Assembly: GCF_028885435.1 (NCBI RefSeq)
Contig: NZ_CP118522.1
Span: 496,001-560,000 of the forward strand
Direction: 5' to 3'
DNA: 64,000 bases
Source of the DNA: Mesomycoplasma ovipneumoniae ATCC 29419
GTDB lineage: Bacteria > Bacillota_I > Bacilli_A > Mycoplasmatales > Metamycoplasmataceae
The stretch's first letter is position 1. Each line of letters starts with the position of its first letter. The notes under the pieces were generated by a model that ran no database searches, was not told where the DNA came from, and was given only the letters and a program-made list of their open reading frames with translations. The position numbers were made by a program, and so were the translations under genes. This document shows positions 1-9,961 of this stretch, piece by piece.

Positions 1-1174
1 AATAAGTTGAATTATATTCACCAGAAGTTGTAAAATAAATTGACTTATCAGCCATTCCTTTGGTGAGTAGCTCATAAACTTGCTTTAAATTTTTGTATCT
101 GTCTGATTCAGGTTTTTTGAAAAATGATGTATAACTAATAAGATTTTCTTTTCGATTTAAAACGGTAACTTCTTTAGATTTATCATTTTCTGACAAAGAA
201 CGTGAAAGCCCATAAATTAAAGTAGCTGCATTGTCAATTCCTAAAACTGATTTTGCCGCAGTTAGACTTGAGCCTTCAAGTGCTTTTGGAAAAGCTTTGA
301 CAATTCTTGAAGATAATTTCTGTAAATCACTAAAGTTTTCAATATCAGATTTTTTAAACTCATAACCTGAAAGTCCATCTGGGGTTGACACGTATTCTTT
401 TCAAAGTTTTTTAATTTCCTTAACATCTTCAGTTTTTTGGGCAGCTAATTTGGTAAATTCTTCAAAAAAAGCTTTGTCTTCAGCTTTAATTTTTGCTGGA
501 TTGGTTGAGTGTTTCATTGCCTGATCAATAATTCAGCCAAATAAAACTTTATTTACATATAAACCTTCAGAAGATTTTCCAAACGGAAGAGTGTAGACTC
601 CTTTTTCATCAAGAAACGGAATTTCTGAATTAATTTGCAAAAAGTCTTCAATTCCTTGCTCTTTTAGGAATTTTTTGGTAATTTTTTCATTCTCATCAGT
701 TGGATCTTGATCTGATTTTAGATTAGTAACAATCGGAAATGTCATTGAATATTTATTTACAATCGCCAATAAAGATGAATAATTTGTAACAATATTAGGT
801 AATTTAAGTCGATCTTTTGTGTTTAAAAAAGTGTCAATTGAATTAGATGCTCCTGAATATCCCCCTTGAAAGGATTGCTCTTTCATTTCTACAAAATCAG
901 GTTTATCTTTTTGGGTTGTATTTCAAAGTTCGATAATTTTATTTAATGCTTTAATTTCATTTCCACTTGAAGAAAAATTGTGACCAAAAACTAACTTACC
1001 ATCTTCAGGAGTGTCGAATGTAAATCCTCTAACTCCATTTGAACCGATACCACAAGAAGCCATAATTCCAATTGGTGCTAAAACTGATAAAGAAGATAAG
1101 AAAATCCGACTAATTTTCTTTGCTATGTTATTTTTATGCCTTAATTTTGTACCTTTTTTACTATGTGTGTTCAT
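1..1174 (-). CDS. Solute-binding-type surface lipoprotein, paralog 1 (3' end beyond window)
   Basis: Minus-strand gene open from its start to the window edge (391 codons seen), with TGA read as Trp at 923-925 and elsewhere. The N-terminus is a lipoprotein signal: charged residues, a hydrophobic core, and a lipobox ending in ASC, putting the lipidated Cys at residue 41. A strong AAGGAG sits just before the ATG. The body resembles the two upstream paralogs and has the look of a family-1 extracellular solute-binding protein, for example a PFGKSSEGLYVN stretch followed by a Trp-rich segment. Mycoplasma surface lipoproteins of the P68/MG185 kind look similar. Its ribosome-binding site abuts the stop codon of paralog 2, so the two are probably translated from one transcript. 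The ligand is unknown; function is inferred from fold resemblance only. Confidence 0.8.
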
Positions 1175-1192
1175 TTTTTTCTCCTTAGTATT

Positions 1193-3376
1193 TTATTTTT
1201 GTGTATTTTTTTCTGTTTTTAATTTAACTGATGCGCCAATATTTTCCTTTAGAATTCTAAGAAAAGTATTAAACTCAAGATTTAAATTCGGGTTGGCTAA
1301 AAACTGATTGTAAAGTTGAGAAACACTTCCTAGAGTTGCTTTTCGGAAAGTATTTGAGTCAATTCCTGCAGGTTCGGTAAAAACTCTATATTTTTCAGGG
1401 TTTTTTAGCTGATTTTGGAATTGTTCATAAGCAACTTTGAAAGCATTATTTTTTGCAAAAGCTGGATTTTGATCAAAATTTGATTCCAAATTTGCCTTAG
1501 TTGGATTGATGTTTGAAGCTGAAAATGCTAAAAAATCGCTCGGAGTTACAGTCATTTTTTTGTTATTTGGCCCGTCAAATTCAATTTTTTCCGAAATAAA
1601 TCATTTAACAAAGTTAAGTGTGGCCTCATTTTCAACTTCATTATTGTAAAATCCAATCAAAGATGGACCTTGGGATGTAACAATATTAAATTTATTTGAT
1701 TCTTGTGTTTTTGAAGGTTCGTTGAGAAATTCTAACTCGTCTTCATTAAGTTTTTCGTGTGATTTTGAAAAAATAAAGGCATTTTCAGGTTGATTAATCA
1801 GTTTAACTTTGTTTTTTGTTGATTCAACATAAAGTGAAGAAGTGTTTGAATCTTCTTTTGTTTTATCAGCAACTCACTTGTCAAAATCAGGATCAATTGC
1901 TAAAAAATTAAAACTATTTAAATTAGTCTTTGATTTTATAGCGTTTTTTATTTTTTCAATTAGATCCTTGTCATCAGTTTTGCTTAAAGAAATATCGTTT
2001 TCTTTAACAGAAAATGAATCAGCTTCATAAACATAACCGGTTGAATTATCTAAAATTTGGTGAACTTTTGCAATTGCATTTGCAGGCATATTTTCTTCAC
2101 TCACTATTTTTCAAATTTTAGATTTTGAGCCAACCGGGTAGTCAAAAGTTTTTGTATTAACTTTTAGACGTAAAAAATTTTGTCCCTGTTTTTCAAAGTT
2201 ACGCGAATAATCACTTGTTGAAGTAATTGCAAAAACTAATTGGTGATTTTTTAAAAATTCGCTAGCTTTAGTTCTGCCGCTTGTTGGACCAAGTAATTTA
2301 TTTTTTACTAAATCTGACAATATTTCATAGGCTTTTTTTGTATTTTGGTGGTTTGCGCTTGTCTCATCAAAAAGATTTGTATAGTTGAGTGAGCCACCAT
2401 CAAGATTTTTAAAATAACTTGAATTTTCATACTCACCATCTGCCTGGGCAAATGCCACAAAAAAGAAGAGTGCAGCTGTATCATTTAGTCCGAGTAAAAA
2501 GTTAACTTTTTCAGTTTGACTACCTTTTTCGGCATCTGGGAACGATTTTCTAACTCGACTTAAAAAATCAATTAGATCTTTATAATTATTGAATTTTTCA
2601 AAACTAAAAGTATAGCCTTCAAAACCGCCTTGATCTGAAGGAAAACTTTTGTACTCTCCTCAGACTTTTTTAATATATTCAAGATCGGTTTTTTTTGGAT
2701 CTAGATTTTCAACTCGCACTTTATCAGATTCACTAATTTTAAAATTAGGACTTGTTTTTGCTGATTCTAATATGTATGATAAAACTGGTTTGTCGAGCAA
2801 AAGTGCCTTTGAAGTTTTTAGAATTGGTAAAAAAGCTAGTGTATTTTGGTCAATTCCAGGTACATTTTTTGTTTCAACCAGAAATCTTTCATCATAACTA
2901 TTTTTAATAGTTTGGGCTAAATCGCTTTTGGAATTTAGATCCAAAATCATACCGTGTTTATTCAAACTAGCCGCCAGAGCTGGGTAATTTAGTGTTAAAT
3001 TCGGCAGTTTTTTTGTATCTTTAACTTCTAAAAATGTTATTAAATTAGTTTGATCATCGATGTAATTTGCCGCGACATTTTCTAATTTAACGGGTAAAAA
3101 TCCTGTCTGTTTGTCTTTAACTTCAGATTTTTGGTTTCATTTTTCAAAAATTGATTTTAGAGCTTTAGTTCGATTATCTGTAGGCCCAAAAATTACGCGA
3201 AAATCGATTGTATTGTCATTTTCGGTTTCAAAATGAAGTGGATTGTCTTTTTGTGATTTTAATTCAGTGTGATTTGCATTTGAAAAACAGGATGTCAAAA
3301 TAGCCAAAGAAGAAACCGGTCCTAAGCTAATTGCTGTTTTTAAAAATATTGACTTAAATTTGTTGATTTTTTCCAT
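1193..3376 (-). CDS. Solute-binding-type surface lipoprotein, paralog 2
   Basis: A 727-residue lipoprotein. I traced the frame through several TGA(Trp) codons and found no TAA or TAG in the 1556-1873 stretch that I checked codon by codon. The signal peptide ends in LTSC with Cys at residue 30. The layout matches paralogs 1 and 3: a short polar start after the Cys, a segment with NYPALAASLNKHGM also found almost unchanged in paralog 3, then a long mixed alpha/beta body. Such proteins usually sit on the outer face of the membrane and bind or process an imported solute; here the ligand is unknown. A TATAAT box lies ~230 nt upstream with a terminator-like hairpin between it and the start. No good Shine-Dalgarno sequence lies directly before the ATG. 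Confidence 0.85.
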
Positions 3377-3499
3377 TGTTGTTAAATTTCTTTTTTAATA
3401 AGAAGATTTGCAGTATCTGTAATTAGTGTTTATTTATTTTTTAAAAGTGACTTTAATTTTCTAATTTTATTTTTCCAAATTGCTCTCCTGTTAGTTTTT

Positions 3500-3614
3500 A
3501 AAATAAAAAAGCACAACGATAAATTATCTTAATTTACTTAGTCAAAACTTTAACAATTTAGACCAACTAACAATAAATAATTTCCAGTTGTGCTTAACAT
3601 TTGAGATTATTATA
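3500..3614 (-). promoter_or_regulatory. Promoter and hairpin-plus-T-tract leader of lipoprotein paralog 2
   Basis: On the minus strand a TATAAT (3609-3614) is followed by an inverted repeat with arms AAGCACAAC / GTTGTGCTT (3587-3595 and 3509-3517). Three mismatches further in, the pairing resumes (AAATTATT). The 3' arm runs straight into TTTTTTATTTT (3500-3508). That is the shape of an intrinsic terminator, yet it lies inside the leader, ~125 nt before the ATG of the lipoprotein. An attenuator is the natural reading. It could instead be a stable 5' RNA stem or the end of some short leader transcript. Confidence 0.55.
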
Positions 3615-3724
3615 TAACTTTTTAGAAAAAATTAACAAAAATTACGTTTTTTTCTTAAATTTGTTGAATTTTTTTCAAATTAATTAAACTTTAATTTAAA
3701 AAAGTTAAGCCTTTTGGTCAAAAA

Positions 3725-5878
3725 TTAACTCACGTTTGCTGAATTTAATTTTGTCTGCAGTGCTGTTAAAAATTTCTCAAAACTAGCTTGATCTTGGTTT
3801 CCATCAGCAACAAGACGGCCCATTTGGTTTAGCGTAGATTTTACCTCAAGACGGATTAGCGCACTTCTTGAGTCAACTGGATCCATATAAAATGAGTTGT
3901 GCTGCGGGTCATCATTAACGGTTTTAAAATTTTTAAATGCGGCTCTAAAAGAATTATTTTGCTGAAATTGTTCAGTATTAGACAAATTTTGGCCAAAAAC
4001 TTGTTTTGTTGGCGCTAGATAATTTCCACGAAATGCAACATATTCACTCGGACTACCATGATATTTTGCCTCACCAGATTGGCCTTGATATGTAAAGTCT
4101 TGTTTGTGAGTTAGCATTCATTTTAGGAAATTTTTTGTTGCAATATCTTCTTCGGCATTTGAGTGAAAAGCGATTAAATCTGGTCCTTGGTAAGTATAAA
4201 TACTTTTTGAATCACTGCTTGAATTTTTAATTGGCTCTTGGAGGAAAACAACTTCATTTTGGTTTAAGTGTTTGTCCCCACCCGGATTTTCAACACTGGC
4301 ATTTTTTAGTAAAAAAATGTCGTTTTTATCATTTTTATTTGTAAGATTAATTATTTCTGAGTCAGTGTTTTTAATTTTTTCTTGATAAAACTTAGAAAAA
4401 TCTTCACCAAAAACTAAATAAGATTGACGAGAATCTTTTGAATTAGAATCAACAAATTCTTTTACTTTTTTAGCTTGACTAGTGTCTTTAGGATCTAAAT
4501 AAACATTTGAATCAGCATAAGTTGAACTTTTAGTCTCATTTATTAACTGGCTAATTTGACTTGTTAGGACATTTTTTAGTTCATAAATTGCTTTTTGGGA
4601 ATCTTTTTGGTCTGGATCCAGCTCACGAATTTGGTATGCTTGGATTTTTGAAGAAAATGGAATTTTTTCAGTTTTTCCATTTACTTGAAACACAAAATTA
4701 GAATTTGACTTTACAAAACGGCGTTGATAATTACTTGTTGAGGAAATTGCCATTGCAAGTTGGTGATTATTCATCAAATTGTTGGCAAAACTTTCTTGTG
4801 AAAACCTTCCTGGATAAAAAATCGCATCTGATTTAAAAAGATCTAAAATTTGTTCATAATTTTTCTTTGTATTTTGATAACTTTGCGAATTTTTATTAAA
4901 TAATTTATCAAAACTAACTCGCTCAAGATCTTTTGATTTTTCCCTTGTTACCTCAAACATAAACTTAGAATAATCCCCGCCAGCTGATGCAAAAATTTTG
5001 GCAAAAGCTAAATTTTCAATGTCATCAGTCCCGAAAGGAAAATCTCCTGTGCTAATGTCAGCTGGTTTTAATACAAATCCTTGTTTAATTCTTTTGGAAA
5101 AATCAAAAACTTTATCATAATATTTGAATGTCTCGTGGGAAAGTTCAAAATTCTGTCAAGGATTAGGGTTTTTATCGTCAAATTTTCGCGGTGCTCAGAG
5201 CTTTTTAATATGTTCGGTGTCTGATTTTGGCAAAGAAAACTGTTCAAAAAAGCGTTTATCTTCCGGAGAGTCTGCAATTTTAGCGCCATTTTTCTTTGCA
5301 TTTTCAATAATTCAGGCCATAACTGGTCCGTCTATAACTAAAGTCTGCGAAGATTTAACAAATGGAATTGTATAAATTCCTTTTTCATCAAGAGTTGCGA
5401 TTTGAGTATTAGATTCGAGAAATTTTGGATGATAAGTATCTTTTATAGCCTGAGCCAAATCTGGAAACTTGTTTAGATCTAAAAGCATTTTATGTTTAGC
5501 CGCACTTGCCGCAACAGCTGGATAGTTTATTACAAGATTTAGGGTTTGATTTTTATCATTGGCAGAAAAAATTTGCTCGAATTTAGCAGCCATTACGGTG
5601 TAATCTTTGTCATAATTTGGAGTTAATTTAATTGGCAAATACTCGTGATTATTTTGATCTTTAACTTCTGGTTTTTCATTTCAAAGTTTAACAACTTGAT
5701 CTAAGGCCTGAAATCTTGGCTGTTTTTCATTTCAACTTGTTACAAATTGAAGCTGCCCGTCATTATTTCCGTCAAATTTAAATTCCTTAGCATTCGTAGT
5801 GCCTAATGTACAGGATACTAAGGCTAATCCCGAGATAAGAAGTGGTGAGAATAAAATTGGTTTTGCTAGTTTTTTCAT
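3725..5878 (-). CDS. Solute-binding-type surface lipoprotein, paralog 3
   Basis: A 717-residue lipoprotein in one frame across several TGA(Trp) codons. The lipobox is ALVSC with Cys at residue 23. After the Cys comes a region similar to paralog 2, including NYPAVAASAAKHKM, then a TIPFVKSSQTLVIDG segment that parallels the PFGKSSEGLYVN stretch of paralog 1. Together the three genes form a tandem paralog array transcribed in one direction (3, then 2, then 1). The start codon was chosen because it begins the signal peptide; there is only a weak GGATC upstream rather than a normal ribosome-binding site. The substrate is unknown; an ABC-import or surface-binding role is inferred. Confidence 0.85.
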
Positions 5879-5914
5879 AGTTTTTTGATCCGTCTTTTTT
5901 TGTTTTTTGTTTTT

Positions 5915-6018
5915 AAAAATAAAAAATCACCCCAAAAAATAAATTGTTTGAATTAAAACAAGTTAATAAAAACAAACGGTAAATTTTTTGAGATGATTTT
6001 AAATTTGCCATCATTATA
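5915..6018 (-). promoter_or_regulatory. Promoter and long hairpin leader of lipoprotein paralog 3
   Basis: The minus strand has TATAAT at 6013-6018, then two arms of about 28 nt (6000-5973 and 5950-5923). They pair with several G-U wobbles and few mismatches, and a short AT-rich loop lies between them. The 3' arm is followed by TTTTTTATTTTT, just as in the leader of paralog 2. The shared design (promoter, hairpin, T tract, ATTTTTAAAAAC-like spacer, lipoprotein start) suggests a common attenuation device, but no trigger can be seen. Confidence 0.55.
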
Positions 6019-6064
6019 GCACAAATTTCCAAAAACAAAAATATTTTAAAATTTATTTTTAATG

Positions 6065-6524
6065 ACCTGACTTTACCAGTTTGATGGCAAAAATTCACTT
6101 TTTAGTCAATACAAATATGAAAAAATACCGGTAAATCCGTGTTTTTTGAGGCTAAAATCTTAAGTTTTATTATTTTAAAATTAACCTTTTGCAAAAAAAA
6201 AAAAAAAATGCTTGGTCTAAAAAAAATTTTGTTATAATATAGTCACTAAGAATGAATTAATAAATTTTGATATTGAACCAAGGAGTGATCAAGGATGTTT
6301 TTGTCATAAAAAATCAGAAAATGCGAATTATCCATTATATTTTTTAATATGATGGAATGCCTTAAATTACCCATTTAGAAATCTTTAAATTTAGGGCTTT
6401 TGGTTATTGTTCTTTCAAAACTTCATATGTTTTTTAGGCTCGCTGCAAATAAAAACGAGTTTTCTATTTGCATTGAGTTTAAATAGTAGTTGTATTTTTT
6501 TATGATTTTTGTTAGTGTTTTAAC
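6065..6524 (+). mobile_element. MITE-like structured repeat, copy A (right end lost)
   Basis: This is the first of five copies of a repeat. In order it contains: a left terminal inverted repeat ending CCAGTTTGATGG, an A tract of 16, a TGCTTGGTC box, an extended -10 (TGTTATAAT; TATAAT at 6233-6238), AAGGAG, and a tiny ORF, ATG TTT TTG TCA TAA at 6295-6309. Then come hairpins at about 6331-6355 and 6439-6477; the second has the invariant loop AAAACGAGTTTTC. The right terminus found in copy B is absent, and a T16 run follows. Its transcript would point at the 3' end of holA. No protein of meaningful size is encoded. Confidence 0.75.
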
Positions 6525-6583
6525 TATAATTTATTTAAAAAACCATTTTTTTTTTTTTTTTGCAATTTTGGGGATTAAATTAG

Positions 6584-7516
6584 TTATCTTAACGCTTGGA
6601 GCAAATATAATTCAAAGGCTATTTTGTTATTAATTTGCGAAGTTTTGATTTCTGTATCTAATTTTGCAAGATTAATTATTAATTTTTCAATTTTTTTAAT
6701 TCCGTTTTTATTATATAGTTCGACTGCTTTTTTAAGTTGGAAATCAGAAATATTAAGATTTTTAGTGATGTAAGAATCTTTTTTACCTGCTTTTTTATGT
6801 AAAAAAACAATAAAACTAAGCAATAATTTTGAGTTAATTTGCCCTAATAACAAGCCAATTGTGTGCCCTTCTAATAATTTTTGTCGGTAAAATTTTAGAA
6901 CTTTTGTTAAATCAAAATCAACAAATGATTCAATAAAACCTCAAGTAGAATATGATGAGTAATCGCTTATATATTCGCGAATTATTGCTGAATTTATAGG
7001 TTTATTTAGAGTTTTTAGCTTTGCAATTTCATTATAAATAATTCAACCATTTAGCGGTAAGATTGATTCAAGCTCAAAAATTTTGGTTGCTTCTAATTCA
7101 ACATTAAATTTTTTGACCATTTGAGCAATAAATTGGCCAACATTTTGTTTTGTAATTTGCTGGGCTTCAATTATTTTAGTGGCCTGAGGAGTAAAACGCT
7201 TATAAATTCATGAATTTTTAAGAGCAAAATTGGTTAAATTTTCATCAAAAACATACTTAAAAATGATTGTGTGTTTTGTCTTTATGATTTTAGAAGCCAG
7301 TAGATTATTTAATTTTTCATTTTTTGAAAAAAGCAAAAAATTATTAAAAATTAATACTTTTTTTTCGTCGAAAAGTGATGAATCTTCAAGGTTTTCCTGT
7401 ATAAAATCTAGCGAATCATTTGCAAAAAAATTTATTAATAATGAGTTTTTAATTTCTGGGAGTCTGAAAATTTTTTCTTGGACAAGGAAATTGTCGCTTC
7501 CAATGATGAAAAACAT
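6584..7516 (-). CDS. holA: DNA polymerase III delta subunit, HolA-like
   Basis: About 310 residues. It begins MFFIIGSDNFLV, the typical start of delta clamp-loader subunits, and ends in an all-helical region like the delta C-terminal collar domain. Delta opens the sliding clamp for loading in the replisome. An in-frame ATG six codons earlier (7534) is possible, but the chosen start gives the usual family N-terminus. It overlaps the 3' end of comEC by about 80 bp. Position supports the call: in Bacillus, holA (yqeN) also lies downstream of comEC. Mycoplasma delta subunits are highly divergent, so the call rests on overall pattern and context. Confidence 0.75.
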
Positions 7517-8802
7517 ACTAATGAAATTATACATGAAATAATTAAAAAAGCTAAACTGGATTGAATATTTAAAGTTAAAATTTGAAATTCCTGAATATAA
7601 CCAACACTTTGGATGAAAAACTTGCTAATTCACTCAACAATTTGTGGATTAAAAATAAATATAAGCAAACTTGCGTATAAAAAAGTAAAAAAACCGGTGA
7701 AAACAATCGTATTTATCGGAGCCATAAGGTTGTAATATGAATTTAAAAAAGTTGAAAAAATACTGCTAAAAAAATTTATAAATAAGAAATTAACAACTAC
7801 TTTGTGCCAATTTTTTGGAAATTTTATCTGATTTATAATTGTTATTATAAAACTGATTGTAAATGTCAAAACAAATCCTACTGAGTAAAAAATCAAAGGA
7901 TTTATAGATAAAATTAAAATTCCACTCATTGATAGAAGTTCTATTTTATTAAATTTTTTATTCAAAAATAATTTATTAACTTCAATGAGACCTCAGAACA
8001 AAAATCCTCTTAAGAACGAAATTGAAAAATTGAACAAAAACAGTTGAAAAGTCAAAAAACAAAAAAACAAAGGTTTGTATATAAATTGCCGTATTTTCAA
8101 CATTTTGGAAAATGAAAAAAATAATTGTTTAAAAAGGTTAATATGAAATCCTGAAACGACAAAAATTTGGTAGACTCCAAGATTTACTAATATTTTTCGA
8201 AATTCACTAGCATCCACTGGAGTTTCGGCAAGAAAAATCATCGGAATGAGCTTTTTGGAATAATTTTCTTGAATCGAGAAAAATTTTCTAACTTTTGCAA
8301 AAATAGTATTGCTTTCTTCTAAAAAAGTAATTTTTGCATCTTCCAAAACTAAAAAGGAACCTTTTGACTTCAAATACGAAACAAAATCAAAATCTGATGT
8401 GTTTTTAGGTCTGACAAGTTTCCCACTAAGTTTTAATAGTGTTCCAATTTCATATTGATTGCCGCGGATAAAAATTTTGTCACTCTCAAACTTTACAAAA
8501 TTTCCAAAACTAACTTTATCGACAACTTTACTTTCAAAACTAACGCTTGAATTTGCAATTTTTGGAAACATTAGTCAATAAGATACTAAAAAAAATAACA
8601 ATAATATCAGTAAAAAAATAATTTTTTTAAATTCACCAACAAAAATTAAAAATGAAACTGATAAAAATAACAACACAACTCAGGTAATTCTAAAATTATC
8701 AACTAGTAAAATTGTAAAAACACAACTTAAAAAAATTGCTAATCAAGAATAAAATTTTCTTGAAGAATTTTTAAAGTTGCCGAATCAAGATGTAAAGCTC
8801 AT
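7435..8802 (-). CDS. comEC: ComEC/Rec2-type competence membrane protein
   Basis: A 455-residue multi-spanning membrane protein, open through several TGA(Trp) codons. The N-terminal third has two or more hydrophobic helices around a soluble OB-like stretch with GNQYEIGTLLKLSGKL. The middle contains VYQIFVVSGFHINL, which matches the conserved ComEC signature (L...GL.HL.SISGLHv), followed by further transmembrane helices. It lacks the C-terminal metallo-beta-lactamase-like domain of Bacillus ComEC (~770 aa), as is usual in mycoplasmas. ComEC forms the channel for single-stranded DNA uptake. The start at 8802 lies inside comEA (64 bp overlap) and extends the protein upstream of the first obvious Met at 8571. 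Probably an operon comEA-comEC-holA. Confidence 0.8.
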
Positions 8803-9215
8803 TCGATTTCTTTTCAAGTTATTTGTTTATTTTTTGATTCTTTTAAAAAAGCATGTAATTTTGTTGCTATTTTTTTGTTAGTGATAATTTTTTCTAATGC
8901 TTTTAGAGTGATTTTATTTAATGTGGATTTTTTCTCTGTAGGTTTTAGGGAAATTTTTTGGTCACTTGTAACTTCTAGTTCGGATTCATATTGGCTAGTG
9001 TCATATCCGCGAATTACATCAAAATCGGCAAAAATTTGCCGTCATTTTGTTCCATAATTGAAAAATTTTGTACCAGGATTGCGAACTCCGTGTAAAATTG
9101 TTATAGAAATCTGCTTCTTCGGCCTGACATGAGATTGAAGTTTGTATGCCAAAAACGAGAATCCAGCAAGAGACCCAGCCAAAACAATTAAACTGATAAC
9201 CTGTATTTTTTTCAT
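8739..9215 (-). CDS. comEA: ComEA-like helix-hairpin-helix protein
   Basis: A 158-residue protein with an N-terminal membrane anchor (residues about 4-24) and a C-terminal ~60-residue domain. The domain reads LNKITLKALEKII...KKIATKLHAFLKES...ITWKEIEWALHLDSATLKIL. It lines up with the ComEA helix-hairpin-helix pattern (lNkAs..eL..l..i....A..Ii..R...g.f.s..dL..v..i....l..i), although the GIG turn glycines are missing. ComEA binds incoming double-stranded DNA at the cell surface. The call leans on the domain pattern and on the position directly upstream of comEC. No clear Shine-Dalgarno was seen. Confidence 0.6.
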
Positions 9216-9309
9216 GTACTTAGTTTAATTTTTTAACTAGTTTTTGTCTAAAAAAGGAAAAAAACATGAAAAAATATTTGTTTTTCATGTTTGTATTTAT
9301 ATTGATAAA

Positions 9310-9347
9310 AGAAATTTAATCTTAAGGATAAAAGTTATAATGAATAT
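9310..9347. repeat. Left flanking direct repeat of MITE copy B
   Basis: A 38-bp stretch ending directly at the left terminus of copy B. It matches the 38 bp that begins right after the right terminus (9924-9961) with three substitutions. The right copy includes the p69 stop codon, so the left copy looks like the target-site duplication created when the element inserted. Confidence 0.7.
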
Positions 9348-9923
9348 CCCGAGTTTGCCAATTTGATGGCAAAAATTCACTTTTTAGTGAATATAAACAC
9401 TGAAAAATACCGGTAAATCCGTGCTTTTTTCCCTAAAATCCTAAGTTTTATTATTTTAAAATCAACCTTTTCAAAAAAAAAAAAAAAATGCTTGGTCAAA
9501 AATAAAATTATGTTATAATAAACCTCACTAAGAATGAATTAATAAATTTTGATATTGAATTAAGGAGGAATCAAGGATGTTTTTACCATAAAAAAATTAG
9601 ACATTGCGAATTTTTCATTATATTTTTAAATATAATGGAATGCCTTAAATTTGACCGTTTAGAAATCTACAAATTAAGGCTTTTAATTATGGCTCTTTCA
9701 AAACTTCACATATTTTTTTAGGCTCAATGTAAGTAAAAACGAGTTTTCTTTTTACATTGAGTTTAAATAGTAGTTGAATTTTTTTATGATTTTTGTTGTT
9801 TTATCCATAAATTGATTTTTGCCAGTGTTTTAAAATAGGTAATTAACTTTTGCAAAGAAAGTTAAAAAAGCGCCCAAAAGCGGACACTTTTTAAGATTAT
9901 CTCATCAAACTGACAAACTCGGG
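9348..9923 (+). mobile_element. MITE-like structured repeat, copy B (complete, 576 bp)
   Basis: The best complete copy. The left end CCCGAGTTTGCCAATTTGATG and the inverted right end (reverse complement CCCGAGTTTGTCAGTTTGATG) differ at two positions over 21 bp. Inside: an A16 tract, TGCTTGGTC, TGTTATAAT, AAGGAGG, a mini-ORF ATG TTT TTA CCA TAA, and three hairpins. In the third hairpin a C:G pair of the other copies is T:A here (TGTAA/TTACA against TGCAA/TTGCA), a compensatory change. The flanks are a 38-bp direct repeat. It separates p69 from comEA. Confidence 0.8.
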
Positions 9924-9961
9924 AGAAATTTAATTTTAAGGATAAAGGTTATAATAAATAT
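9924..9961. repeat. Right flanking direct repeat of MITE copy B
   Basis: A 38-bp partner of 9310-9347 (35 of 38 identical). It overlaps the last codons and stop of p69, identifying the p69 3' end as the original target. Confidence 0.7.

Noticed and set aside
923-925. Apparent stop codon splitting lipoprotein paralog 1, and similar TGA stops in most genes
   Set aside because: The frames continue unchanged across TGA with conserved protein sequence (also in glpK, thrS, metG, hsdR), so TGA is Trp and these are not pseudogenes.
5068-5307. 79-codon frame on the minus strand inside lipoprotein paralog 3
   Set aside because: The correct frame, read with TGA as Trp, continues through this region; this is a shadow.
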